This document shows positions 26,376 to 37,119 of a stretch of 64,000 bases of DNA, piece after piece. Each line of letters starts with the position of its first letter. The first letter of the stretch is position 1. The notes under the pieces are model-generated. The model saw only the letters and a program-made list of their open reading frames with translations. It did not search any database and had not been told where the DNA came from. A program made the translations under genes and the position numbers. The stretch is from positions 3,038,001 to 3,102,000 of the forward strand of contig OY970289.1 in assembly GCA_963716135.1 (NCBI GenBank), written 5' to 3'. Origin of the DNA: CAVRAW01 sp963716135. Lineage in GTDB: Bacteria; Planctomycetota; Planctomycetia; Pirellulales; JADZDJ01.

Positions 26376-29300
26376 ATGAAATTCGCCAAGCTCATCACCC
26401 TTTGTTCTGCGGTTGGATTGGCAGTTTTCCTGTTGTGCAGTGCCGCGGCCAGTAAGGTGTGGCCGGCCGACACTTCGCCGCAAACGGAACGGGACCGTTG
26501 CCAAAAACTGTACGACGAGGGGAACTACAAAGAGGCATACGAAGGAATTCGCAAGTTGGCGCTGGATGCCAACGACGATCCGCTGCGTGTCGGCTCCGAC
26601 TTGAACATGGCGCTCAGCGCGCTGCGCCAATTGGGGCGATTGGACGAAATCGACGAATTGCGCGAAAACGCCGTCCAGGTTCACGCCAAGAACTGGCGGC
26701 TGCTGATGGCGGCGGCCGACAGCTATTTGAACTTCGACCATTTTGGTTTCATCATCGCCGGCAAGTTTTCGCGCGGGCCACATCGTGGCGGCGGCGAGGC
26801 GGTCAATTCGATGGAGCGCGACCGGGTGCGGGCCATGCAACTGATGGTGCAGGCGATCCCCCTGGTGCAAAACGAGCCTCAGAAGGTCGATGCCGCGAAT
26901 TTCTGGATGACGATGTCGCGGATGCTGCTGGCCAACCGCGGCTACAACGAAGCGTGGCGGCTGCAGTATCTCACCAATCTCGACGAGTTGCCTGACTACG
27001 ACCAGGGCTGGTACCGCGGGAGCGCGACGCAGGGCGCGCCGGTCGATGCGGAAGGGAATCCCGTTTATCACTACCTGCCGAAAAGCTGGCAGGCCGCGAA
27101 AACCGACGGCGAGCGTTGGCGCTGGGCATTGGCGCAGGCGGCGGAAAACAATCCGCAAATGCTCAATGCCGTGCGGCAGGAGCTGGCCGATTTCCTGCAG
27201 AACCAGTTCGGCGTGCAAACGATGGCGTTTTACGGCACGTTCTTCCGCGGCATGGAAGATGACGACACGAAGAAAGACGAGTCGGGCACCTGGGCGCTTC
27301 ACACTTTGGCCGACGACGAGACGATCGCGCGGCTGGCCGGCGGCATCAAGCGGTTCAAGTTGCCGGAAGAGTTCAATTTCATCCGCATCTACCGCCAGAT
27401 CGCCGACGAACCGAAAACCGGCAGCGGCGAATATGCGCTGGAGCAGTTGGCGCATATTTTCGAAAACCGGAGGCAATACCCGCAAGCGGCGGAGTATTGG
27501 CGCAGAAGCATCAAGGAATACGGGCCGGGGCATGACGATTTCAAAAAGCAGCGGCTGGAACAGATCGTCGGCAATTGGGGGCGATTCGAATCGACCCTGA
27601 CGCAACCGGCCGGCAAAGGGGCCACGGTCGATTTTCGCTTTCGCAACGGCAAGACGGTGACCTTCGAGGCGCACCAGATCAAAGTGGCCAAGCTGTTGGA
27701 CGACGTGAAGCAATATCTCAAATCCAACCCCAATCAACTCGACTGGCAGAAGCTGAACATCGCCGACCTGGGCTACCGACTGGTGCAGGAGAAGCAAGAC
27801 CAGTATCTCGGCGAGCGGGTGGCCCAGTGGGAATTGGAATTGAAGCCGCGGCCGCAGCATTTCGACAAGCTGATCACCGTCGCCACGCCGCTGCAAAAGG
27901 CCGGCGCTTATTTGCTGACGGCAAAAATGGCCGACGGCAACACGAGCCAGATCATCGTCTGGCTGGAAGACACGGCCATTGTGAAGAAGCCGCTCTCCGG
28001 GGGAATGTATTACTACCTGGGCGATGCCATAACCGGGGCGCCGGTCGGCAAAGCGAACGTCGAGTTCTTCGGATATCGCCAGCGCCAGGTCGGCGAGAAG
28101 CAGTTTACCATCGACGTGAAGAATTATGCCGAGCACACCGACGGCGATGGGCAACTCATTGTGCAGTCGAAGGAGCACGACAACGAGTTTCAATGGATCG
28201 TAACCGCCACGACCCCGGAAGGTCGTTTGGCGTATCTAGGCTTCACGAACGTGTGGAGCGGGGACTACTACGACTCGCAATACAACGAAACGAAGGTCTT
28301 CACGATCACCGATCGCCCGGTGTATCGGCCTGGGCAAAAGGTGGAGTTCAAGTTTTGGGTGCGTCATGCGCAGTACGACCAGGAAGACAAGTCGGATTTT
28401 GCGAACCAGCCGTTCAACGTGGAGATCCAGAATCCGAAAGGGGAGAAGTTGCTGAGCAAGGCGTTCACGGCAGACGCTTACGGCGGCATCGAAGGAGAAT
28501 TGGAGCTTCCCGCCGACGCCACACTCGGAGTGTATCAACTGTATGTGGTGAATCATGGCGGGGGCAGCTTTCGGGTCGAGGAATACAAAAAGCCCGAGTA
28601 TGAAGTTTCCGTGGACGCGCCGAGCGAGCCGGTGATGTTGGGAGACAAGATCAAAGCCACGATCAAGGCGAAGTATTATTTCGGTTCGCCGGTGATCGAC
28701 GCCAAAGTGAAATACAAAGTTCTGCGTTCCAGTTACAGCGGCACCTGGTATCCCGTGGGGCATTGGGACTGGCTGTACGGGCCGGGCTATTGGTGGTTTG
28801 CGTGCGATTATCCCTGGTATCCCGGCTGGTCAGAGTGGGGTTGCAGGCGGCCGGCGCAAAGCTGGTGGTGGCACTTCCAGCCGCAGCAGCCGCCGGAAGT
28901 GGTGGCGGAGCGCGAAGTGCCGATCGGCGCGGATGGCACGGTGGAAGTCGAGATCGACACCGCGGTGGCGAAGCTGATTCATCCTGATCAGGACCACCAA
29001 TACACCATTACGGCGGAAGTGGTCGATCAATCGCGGCGCACGATTGTCGGCCAGGGCAATGTGCTGGTGGCGCGCAAGCCGTTCAAGGTGTATGTGTGGG
29101 TCGATCGGGGTTACTATCGCGTCGGCGATTCGATCCATGCCGAAATGCAGGCGCAAACGCTCGACCGCAATCCGGTGCGCGGCGATGGCATGATTCGCCT
29201 GTACAAAATCGCCTACAAAAACGACAAGCCGGTGGAGACCGAGGTGCGCACCTGGCCGATGAATCCCGACGCGCAGGGGCATGCGGAGCTGCAGTTGAAA

Positions 29301-32300
29301 GCCTCGGAGCCGGGGCAGTATCGGCTGGCCTATGAGCTGACGGATGAAAAGCATCACAAAATCGAAGGGGCGTATTTGTTCACGATCGTGGGCGAGGGAT
29401 TCGACGGCAATCAATTCCGCTTCAACGATCTGGAACTGATTCCCGACGCGCGCGAATACGATCCCGGCCAAAAAGTGAGCTTGCAGGTGAACACCAACCG
29501 CACCGGGGGGACGGTGTTGCTGTTCTTGCGGCCGTCCAACGGCATTTATTTGCCGCCGAAGGTGCTGCGTCTGAAAGGCAAATCGGCCGTGGAAGAAATT
29601 GAAGTGACGAAGAAAGACATGCCCAATTTCTTCGTCGAGGCGGCGACCATTGCCGGCGGCAAGCTGTATAGCGAGGTCAAGGAAATCGTGGTGCCTCCGG
29701 AGCGACGGGTGCTTGACGTGGCGGTCAGTCCCTCCAGCGAAACGTACAAGCCCGGCCAAAAGGCCACGCTGAACGTGAAGCTGACCGACAGCGCCGGCAA
29801 ACCGTTTGCGGGTTCCACGGTGGTGGCCATCTACGACAAATCGGTGGAATACATTTCCGGCGGCAGCAACGTGGAAGACATCAAGGCGTTCTTTTGGAAA
29901 TGGCGGCGCACCCACTATCCGCACAGCGAGACCAATTTGGCGCGGCAGTTTTGGAATCTTGTAGCGCCCGGACAGAAAGGAATGGAAAGTTTGGGCGTGT
30001 TCGGGGAAACGGTGGCTACGGATCGAGATACGCTGGGCCATACGTTGGAAAGTCGAGACGGCGGCGGGGTGATGCCACTGGGGGCTGCGCGAAAAAGCAG
30101 TCCGAATATGGCCGAAGGATCGTTCGCCGGGGCGCCGCCCGAAAGCGCGGCATTAGATCAAGCGCCGGGCGAAGCCAACGCGGGGGCCAATCCGCCCTTG
30201 GTGCAGCTGACGGTGCGCGCGAAATTCGCGGACACTGCGCTGTGGGTGGGATCGCTGGCGACCGACGACGACGGCGTCGCCCAAGTGTCGCTCACCATGC
30301 CGGAGAATCTGACCACGTGGAAGGTGCGTGTGTGGGGCATGGGACACGGGACGAAAGTCGGCCAGGGGCAGGCCGAAGTCGTCACGCGAAAGGACCTGAT
30401 CGTGCGGCTGCAGGCGCCGCGGTTCTTCGTCGAAAAAGACGAAGTCGTGCTGTCGGCCAACGTGCACAACTATCTCAAAAGCGCGAAGCGAGTCAGTGTG
30501 GCGCTCGAGTTGGACGGCAAATGCCTGGAGCCGATGAGCGACGTGACGCGCGAGGTGGAAGTGCCCAGCGGCGGCGAGACGCGCGTCGATTGGCGCGTGA
30601 AAGCGACGCAGGAGGGGGAAGCCGTCGTGCGGATGAAGGCACTGAGCGATGAAGAGTCCGACGCCATGGAGCAGCGTTTCCCGGTCTACGTGCACGGGAT
30701 GCTGAAGATGGAAAGCTTCTCCGGCGCGCTGCGGCCGGAGGACACGGTGGGGAAGATCAAGCTGCATGTGCCAGCCGAGCGGCGGATCAATCAATCGCGG
30801 CTGGAAGTGCGCTACTCCCCCACACTGGCCGGCGCCATGGTCGACGCGCTGCCGTACCTGGTCGATTGTCCCTACGGGTGCACGGAGCAGACGCTCAACC
30901 GATTCCTGCCGACGGTGATCACGCAAAAAGTGCTGATCAACCTGGGCTTGGACCTGAAGAAGATTCAGGAGAAGCGGACCAACTTGAACGCGCAGGAGAT
31001 CGGCGACGACCAGAAGCGCGCCGCCGGCTGGAAGCGATTCGAGCGCAATCCGGTGTTCGATGCCGACGAAGTCACGCGAATGGTCAAGGACGGCGTCCAG
31101 AAGCTGACGGAAATGCAGCTATCGGACGGCGGCTGGGGCTGGTTCAGCGGTTATGGGGAACAAAGTTATCCCCACACCACCGCCGTTGTCGTCCACGGCC
31201 TGCAAGTGGCGCAGCAAAACGACGTGGCGCTGGTGCCGGGCGTGCTGGATCGCGGCGTGGAATGGCTGAAGAACTATCAGGATCGCCAGGTGCAGTTGTT
31301 GAAGAACGCGCTGGAAAAACCAAACCCCAAAGAACCGTACAAGACCGCCGCGGACAATGTCGACGCCCTGGTGTACATGGTGTTGGTCGATGCGGGAGTG
31401 ACGAACAACGAGATGCGCGATTTCCTGTATCGCGATCGCACGAAGCTGGCGGTCTACAGCAAGGCCATGTTTGGATTGGCGCTGGCCAAGCAAAATCAAA
31501 AAGAACAGCTCGACATGATTCTGCAGAATTTGAAGCAGTACGTGCAGGAGGACGACGAGAATCAATCGGCCTGGCTGAAGCTTCCCGAGGGAGATTACTG
31601 GTGGTATTGGTACGGCAGCGAAACGGAAGCCAATGCTTACTACTTGAAGCTGCTGGCGAAGACCGATCCCAAGGGGCGGCTGGCTTCGCGGTTGGTGAAG
31701 TATTTGTTGAACAATCGCAAGCACGCCACCTACTGGAACAGCACTCGGGACACGAGCCTGGCGATCGAGGCGCTAGCCGACTACTTGCGTGCCAGCGGCG
31801 AGGACAAGCCCGATGAAACGATTGAAGTCTGGCTGGACGGCCAGAAGCAAAAGGAAGTGAAGATCACGGCGGCCGACTTGTTCACGTTCGACAACAAATT
31901 TGTGCTGGAAGGCGACGCCGTCACCAGCGGCGATCACCAGGTAGAGCTGCGCAAGTCCGGGGCAGGCCCGTTGTATTACAACGCCTACCTGACGAATTTC
32001 ACGCTGGAGGATCCGATCACCGCCGCCGGATTGGAAGTGAAAGTGCATCGCAAGTTCTACAAGCTGGTGCCGGTCGACAAATCGATCAAAGTTTCCGGCA
32101 GCCACGGTCAGGTGGTCGATCAGAAAGTGGAGAAATACGAGCGGCAAGAATTGCCCAACCTGGCGGAGCTGAAAAGCGGCGATCTGGTGGAGGTGGAATT
32201 GGAAATCGACAGCAAGAACGATTACGAATACGTGATGTTCGATGACATGAAGGCCGCAGGCTTTGAGCCGGTCGAGCTGCGCAGCGGCTATAATGGCAAC

Positions 32301-32503
32301 GCGCTGGGGGCGTACATGGAGCTGCGCGACAATCGAGCCACGTTCTTTGTGCGCTGGCTGCGCGCGGCAAGCATTCGGTCAGCTATCGCCTGCGTGCGGA
32401 GATTCCCGGCCGGTTCAGCGCGCTTCCGGCGGTGGCCAGCGCGATGTACGCCCCCGAATTGAAGGGGAACAGCAACGAGCAAAAGCTGCGGATCAGCGAC
32501 TAA
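26376..32503 (+). CDS. Alpha-2-macroglobulin family protein (apparent frameshift at the end)
   Basis: About 2,042 residues. Signal peptide (LITLCSAVGLAVFLLCSAAAS), a helical TPR-like lead, macroglobulin beta domains (PVYRPGQKVEFKFWVRHAQYD; KAFTADAYGGIEGELELPADATLGVYQLYV; RVEEYKKPEYEV), the A2M domain (ADTALWVGSLATDDDGVAQVSLTMPENLTTWKVRVW) and thioester domain PYGCTEQTLNRFLP with Cys1502-Gln1505, then WYWYGSETEANAYYLKLL and the receptor-like end. Known: bacterial A2Ms trap proteases in the periplasm. No penicillin-binding protein PbpC is adjacent, unlike in E. coli. Odd: 11 Trp within residues 791-832. At about 32356-32366 one base is missing; the restored end reads GKHSVSYRLRAEIPGRFSALP to 32503. 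Confidence 0.95.
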
Positions 32504-32633
32504 GGGACGGGTTTCCGCCGCTTTCGGCTGGGTGATCCCGGGACAATTATCTCGCCGTAAACTTCGCGATTGGGTAAAATAAGGGCGCCGTGGGGCAACA
32601 CCTTGTTTTTCAGCCCGCGATGAGGAACCGAGC

Positions 32634-33584
32634 ATGGGCAGCCGCTGGATGGGCGCCGTGATCGTGTTGTTTTGGCTCTCGACCATGACCTGGTTGGTAG
32701 AGTCGAAGGTGTTGCCGCCGCTGAAGCGCGGCAATCCGCCTGATTACCATTCGATGTATTCAGACGATCCGTTCGAGGAAGATCCGGTCGGCTGGGACAT
32801 GCTGCTGAACGGGAAGCCCATCGGGTGGGCGGTCAGCCGGTTCATCAAATTGGCCAACGGAACCAGCGGCGCTTACCATACGACGAATCTGCACAGCCAA
32901 ATTCACTTCGATCGCATCCCGGTGCAAGAATTGTCGCCGGCATGGATGAAGGTGCTGTGGCGATCTCCCCCGGAAGCCATCGACGACATGAAGATGGATG
33001 CACGGAGCGATTTGACCATCGACTCGCTGGGGCATCTGGCGGAATTCAGTTCGTCGTTACGAATTGTCGGGATGCGGGACTCGATCAAGATCAATGGCAA
33101 GGTGTACGCCTCGATGTTGAAAGTGAACGTGGAGGCGGGGCAATTCCGCGATCATTTTGAGACGTATCTCCCGTCGGACTCCTTGGTGGCCGACGAGCTT
33201 TCGCCCCAATCGCGAATTACCGGATTGCACGTCGGCCAGGAATGGACGGTGCCGGTGTTCAGTCCGCTGCGACCGCCAAATACGCCCGTCGAGATTCTGC
33301 AAGCGCGCGTGGAAAAGAGCGATCCACTGGTGTGGGAAGATCGCGCGGTGCCGGTTTGCCAGGTGATCTATCGGTCGGATTCGGGCTCGGCGATGTCGAG
33401 TGGCCGCGAGCCACGAACGAAACTATGGATCGACAATTCGGGAGCGGTGCTGCGGCAGGAAGTGACCGTGCTGGGCTCGAAATTGGTTTTCGCGCGGATG
33501 TCGCCGCAGCGATCGGCTGTATTGGCGGCCGCCACCGAGGACGCGGAATTGCGACGGCAACGGGCCTGGAAATTGAACCGCTAG
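32634..33584 (+). CDS. Membrane-anchored protein, unknown function
   Basis: 316 residues. The N-terminal segment GAVIVLFWLSTMTWLVES is a single anchor. The rest is a soluble beta-rich domain (WDMLLNGKPIGWAVSRFIKLANGTSGAYHTTNLHSQIHFDRIPVQEL; DLTIDSLGHLAEFSSSL; KINGKVYASMLKVNVEAG), with a repeated theme like lipoprotein-binding or outer-membrane-linked folds, but no family is recognised. It lies between A2M and an ABC exporter and shares their direction, with GAGG before the ATG. It may be an envelope accessory of one of them; this is inference from position. Confidence 0.65.
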   Translation: MGSRWMGAVIVLFWLSTMTWLVESKVLPPLKRGNPPDYHSMYSDDPFEEDPVGWDMLLNGKPIGWAVSRFIKLANGTSGAYHTTNLHSQIHFDRIPVQELSPAWMKVLWRSPPEAIDDMKMDARSDLTIDSLGHLAEFSSSLRIVGMRDSIKINGKVYASMLKVNVEAGQFRDHFETYLPSDSLVADELSPQSRITGLHVGQEWTVPVFSPLRPPNTPVEILQARVEKSDPLVWEDRAVPVCQVIYRSDSGSAMSSGREPRTKLWIDNSGAVLRQEVTVLGSKLVFARMSPQRSAVLAAATEDAELRRQRAWKLNR

Positions 33585-33612
33585 ATGCTGACTTCATGGC
33601 GCCGCACGCTTT

Positions 33613-34365
33613 ATGATTGAATTCGATCAGGTCACTCGCAATTATGGCCGCAAGACGGCGGTCGATCGGCTCACGCTGACCATCGCGCCCGGCGAATTGT
33701 TCGCGCTCTTGGGACCCAATGGCGCCGGCAAGACCACGACGATCAAAATGCTGGTGGGGCTTTTGAGGCCGAACGCCGGCACGGTGCGAATTTGCGGCTA
33801 CGACGTGGTTCGCGAAACTCGGCAGGCGAATCGCTGCATCGGTTACGTGCCGGATCAACCGTATCTGTACGACAAGCTGTCGGGCCGCGAGTTTTTGCAA
33901 TTCATTGCCGACTTGTACGGTTTGCAGCGTGAAGAGTCTGCGACCCACATTGCTCGTGAAATTCAGAATTTCGGGCTGGCTGAGTTTGTCGATCAAATGA
34001 CGGAAACCTACTCGCATGGCATGAAGCAGCGGCTGGTGTTGGCCGCGGCGCTATTGCACAATCCGGCCGTGCTGATTCTCGACGAGCCGATGGTGGGCTT
34101 GGACCCGCGGAGCATGCGTCTTGTTAAGGACATTCTTCGGGATCGAGCCAATGCGGGTATGGTGATTTTCATGTCGACGCATACGCTGGGGCTAGCTGAG
34201 GAAATCGCCGACCGAATCGGCATCGTCGATAGGGGCCAATTGCGGTTTCTCGGCACATTGGCCGAATTGCGGGGCCAGGTGGCGCAGGAACACACCAGCT
34301 TGGAACGGATGTATTTGGATCTAACCGCCACGGCGGAAAATGAGGCAGTCCGGGAATCGGATTAG
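33613..34365 (+). CDS. ABC transporter ATP-binding protein
   Basis: 250 residues. Walker A GPNGAGKTTTIKML (residues about 35-48), Q-loop YVPDQPYLYDKLSGREFL, signature-like YSHGMKQRLVLAAALLHNP (H for the usual G), Walker B VLILDEPMVGLDP and switch His in MSTHTLGLAEEIADRI. The order fits the NatA/CcmA-type exporters that pair with a separate permease. It ends 48 bases before the permease gene. Confidence 0.95.
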   Translation: MIEFDQVTRNYGRKTAVDRLTLTIAPGELFALLGPNGAGKTTTIKMLVGLLRPNAGTVRICGYDVVRETRQANRCIGYVPDQPYLYDKLSGREFLQFIADLYGLQREESATHIAREIQNFGLAEFVDQMTETYSHGMKQRLVLAAALLHNPAVLILDEPMVGLDPRSMRLVKDILRDRANAGMVIFMSTHTLGLAEEIADRIGIVDRGQLRFLGTLAELRGQVAQEHTSLERMYLDLTATAENEAVRESD

Positions 34366-34413
34366 CCGGCTGCTGGCGCGGCGGCCCACAGCGGGCGAAA
34401 TCGAGAATTTGTC

Positions 34414-36195
34414 ATGGCGAGTTTTACCTATAACGATTTCATCCCGCCGGTGGGAAGCTTGCTTTCGGAACAGCGGGAAGCCCAGGTGTTTTGGCAATTG
34501 CGGGTGCGCGTCGTCAAAGCGGCTATTCGGCGAATGTTTGTCAGCGAACGGCTGCGGTTGTCCCTGGTGGTCTCACTAAGTTTGCTGTTTTGGGTGGGAT
34601 TGTACTTGCTGTTTTATCGGGGATTCGTGTTCTTGTCGGGTCCTGGCATCAGCACCGATATTGTTCCGCCGCTGTTCAACACGTTTTTTTTGGCGCTGAT
34701 GGTGATGTTGGCGTTCTCCTCCGGCATCATCCTGCACAATTCGCTGTTTTGTTCTCCGGAAACCGTTTTTTTGTTGACCACTCCCGTGCGGGCGCAGCGA
34801 ATTTACATGCAGAAGTTCCAAGAGGCGGTGCTCTTCAGCAGTTGGGGTTTCATCCTGCTGGGCAGTCCGACGTTGGTGGCCTACGGCGTTTCGGCCGGCG
34901 CGCCTTGGTACTATTACGCATTGTTGTTGCCGTTCATCGTGGCGTTTGTGCACATTCCAGCGGCGATTGGCGGAATTCTTTGTTTGCTGATTGTCAATCG
35001 CTTGCCCACACTCCGCAAACATCTGCTCGTGGCCTCATTGCTTGCGGTGAGCATCGTCACCTTGACGTTGGCCTGGTCGCTGTTCAGCAATGCCGAAGGA
35101 AAACTGATGTCCGCGGAATGGTTTCAGCAAATGTTCTCGCGTTTGCATTTCACCGAGCAGCGACTGTTGCCCAGTTGGTGGTTGAGCGTGGGCTTGCTCG
35201 AGGGGACGCGGCAGACCTATCTCTCGCGACCCGGCGACCAGCCCTGGGCGGAAAGCTTGCTGTTTTTGACGCTGTTGATCTCCAACGCGCTGTTCTTCTC
35301 GCTATTGGGGCGATGGATTGCCGGCCGGCAGTACCGCTCCAGCTATTCGCAATTGTATGGCGAACGAACCGCAAGCCGGCAGACGACCACCTGGTGGGTC
35401 GATGCGGCACTGAGTCGAGGCCCGGCGCTGTTGCCCTACCAAATGCGATTGCTCTTGGTGAAAGACTTCCGGCTGTTCCGGCGCGATCCGGTTCAATGGT
35501 CGCAGTTTCTGATTTTTTTCGGACTGCTGGGATTCTATTTCTTGAACGTGCGGAGATTTCCGTATAACGCTTCGTACTCGACGACGATTGGATTTTTGAA
35601 TCTCGCGGTAGTGGGGCTGATCCTTTCGACGTTCACGACGCGATTTATTTTTCCGATGATCAGCCTGGAAGGGCGCCAATTGTGGATTCTGGGCCTGTTG
35701 CCCGTTCGCCGCGATCTGATTCTGTGGTCGAAGTTTGTGTTCGCGGCGATCGGCTCGGTGGCGCCTTGCACGATGCTGATCCTCATTAGCGACTTGATGC
35801 TGCAAACCCCCTGGCTGATCATTCTTCTCCATCAATTATCGTGCATCGTGCTATGCTTGGGCCTATCGGGGATTGCCGTGGGGCTGGGGGCCAAGATGCC
35901 TGACCTGGCCGAGCGTTCGCCCTCGAAAATCGCCGCGGGATTTGGCGGCACGCTCAACCTGGTCCTCAGTGCCGGATTCATCGCCATCGTCGTGTTGCTG
36001 ACGGCCTTGCCCGTGCATTTGCTCATGGCTTCGCAGCAAGAATTTCCGCTGCCGCCGACGGAAAGCATCTTCGTATTCATGGGCAGTCCTCTCGGCGTGG
36101 CGCTGGGCGCGCTGCTGACGTTATTGGTGGGGCTGATTGCAGTGTTTTGCCCGCTTTGGATAGGATTGAGGGCCTTTAGAAAACTCGAATTCTGA
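34414..36195 (+). CDS. ABC exporter permease
   Basis: 593 residues with about ten to twelve hydrophobic segments, for example LSLVVSLSLLFWVGLYLLFYRGFVF, NTFFLALMVMLAFSSGIILHN, HIPAAIGGILCLLIV, LLFLTLLISNALFFSLLG, LIFFGLLGFYFLNV, LVLSAGFIAIVVLLTALPV and ALLTLLVGLIAVFCPLWIGL. The soluble segment ALLPYQMRLLLVKDFRLFRRDPVQWSQ between helices is typical of a family of putative ABC exporters with a coupling helix. It partners the ATPase just upstream. Substrate unknown. Confidence 0.85.
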   Translation: MASFTYNDFIPPVGSLLSEQREAQVFWQLRVRVVKAAIRRMFVSERLRLSLVVSLSLLFWVGLYLLFYRGFVFLSGPGISTDIVPPLFNTFFLALMVMLAFSSGIILHNSLFCSPETVFLLTTPVRAQRIYMQKFQEAVLFSSWGFILLGSPTLVAYGVSAGAPWYYYALLLPFIVAFVHIPAAIGGILCLLIVNRLPTLRKHLLVASLLAVSIVTLTLAWSLFSNAEGKLMSAEWFQQMFSRLHFTEQRLLPSWWLSVGLLEGTRQTYLSRPGDQPWAESLLFLTLLISNALFFSLLGRWIAGRQYRSSYSQLYGERTASRQTTTWWVDAALSRGPALLPYQMRLLLVKDFRLFRRDPVQWSQFLIFFGLLGFYFLNVRRFPYNASYSTTIGFLNLAVVGLILSTFTTRFIFPMISLEGRQLWILGLLPVRRDLILWSKFVFAAIGSVAPCTMLILISDLMLQTPWLIILLHQLSCIVLCLGLSGIAVGLGAKMPDLAERSPSKIAAGFGGTLNLVLSAGFIAIVVLLTALPVHLLMASQQEFPLPPTESIFVFMGSPLGVALGALLTLLVGLIAVFCPLWIGLRAFRKLEF

Positions 36196-36219
36196 AATCA
36201 CCGCCCAAGGAACAAAATC

Positions 36220-37041
36220 ATGGACGAACAGCCTCGCCTGAAAGTCGGCGCGGTCACCTACTTGAACACCAAGCCGTTGGTCTATCGGCTGGACGAGATA
36301 GCCCCGCAAATCGAGCTGAGTTTCGACCTTCCCAGCCGCCTGGCCGATGGGCTGGCAGCGGGCCAGCTGGACGTGGCGCTGGTTCCCTCGATCGAAGTTT
36401 TCCTGAATCCCACGTATGCGATTGTTTCCGACGCCTGCATTGCCTGTCGCGGACCGGTGCTCAGCGTAAAGTTGTTCAGCCGCGTGGCCGCGCACGAAAT
36501 TCGCACGCTAGCGCTGGACGAGGGCTCACGTACCAGCGTCGCACTGGTGCGAATTCTGCTGAAAGAATGCCTGAATCTGCAGCCGCGGTTGACGTCGCTG
36601 GCCATCGGCGAGACGCTTGACGATTCGACGGCCGACGCCGTGCTGCTGATTGGAGATCGCGCGATCCAATCTCCAGCAGGACGCTTTGCCGAGGTATGGG
36701 ATCTGGGCGATCGCTGGCGCCGTTGGTCCGGTTTGCCGTTCGTGTTTGCGATGTGGGTGGCACGCTCAGGAGCCGAACTGGGCAGCTTGGAATCGGCACT
36801 GGCTGAGGCCCGCGATGCCGGAGTTGCGCATTTGGAACAGATTGCCGAAGCCGAGGCCGCTACCCGCGGCTTGACGGCGCCTCAGTGCGTCGCGTATTTC
36901 CGCGACAACTTGCACTTTCATTTGGGGCGCCAGGAGCTCGATGGTTTGAAACTTTTCTATCGCAAGGCGAGCGAGCTAGAGCTTGTCCCGCGCGGATTCG
37001 AATTAAAGCGTCTCTCCCCGGCGCCCATGGCCAAGGCATAA
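36220..37041 (+). CDS. mqnA: Chorismate dehydratase (futalosine pathway)
   Basis: 273 residues. MqnA converts chorismate to 3-enolpyruvylbenzoate, the first step of futalosine menaquinone synthesis. Seen: VGAVTYLNTKPLVYRL at the N-terminus (the MqnA signature), LPSRLADGLAAGQLDVALVPSIE, SVKLFSR, LALDEGSRTSVALVRILLKE, DAVLLIGDRAI and the conserved WSGLPFVFAMWVAR. Periplasmic-binding-protein fold. Full length. Adjacent mqnC strengthens the call. Chorismate is supplied by aroA, 10 kb away. Confidence 0.95.
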   Translation: MDEQPRLKVGAVTYLNTKPLVYRLDEIAPQIELSFDLPSRLADGLAAGQLDVALVPSIEVFLNPTYAIVSDACIACRGPVLSVKLFSRVAAHEIRTLALDEGSRTSVALVRILLKECLNLQPRLTSLAIGETLDDSTADAVLLIGDRAIQSPAGRFAEVWDLGDRWRRWSGLPFVFAMWVARSGAELGSLESALAEARDAGVAHLEQIAEAEAATRGLTAPQCVAYFRDNLHFHLGRQELDGLKLFYRKASELELVPRGFELKRLSPAPMAKA

Positions 37042-37119
37042 CATGAGGATTATGCACGCGGACCGGGACACGTTAGAATTGGCAACTGAAAATTCATTCC
37101 GAGGGCGCTAGGCTATTCG

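Noticed and set aside
27575..27600. tRNA T-arm-like GATTCGAATC in the A2M gene
   Set aside because: It lies inside a well-supported coding frame and no acceptor or anticodon arms can be drawn around it.
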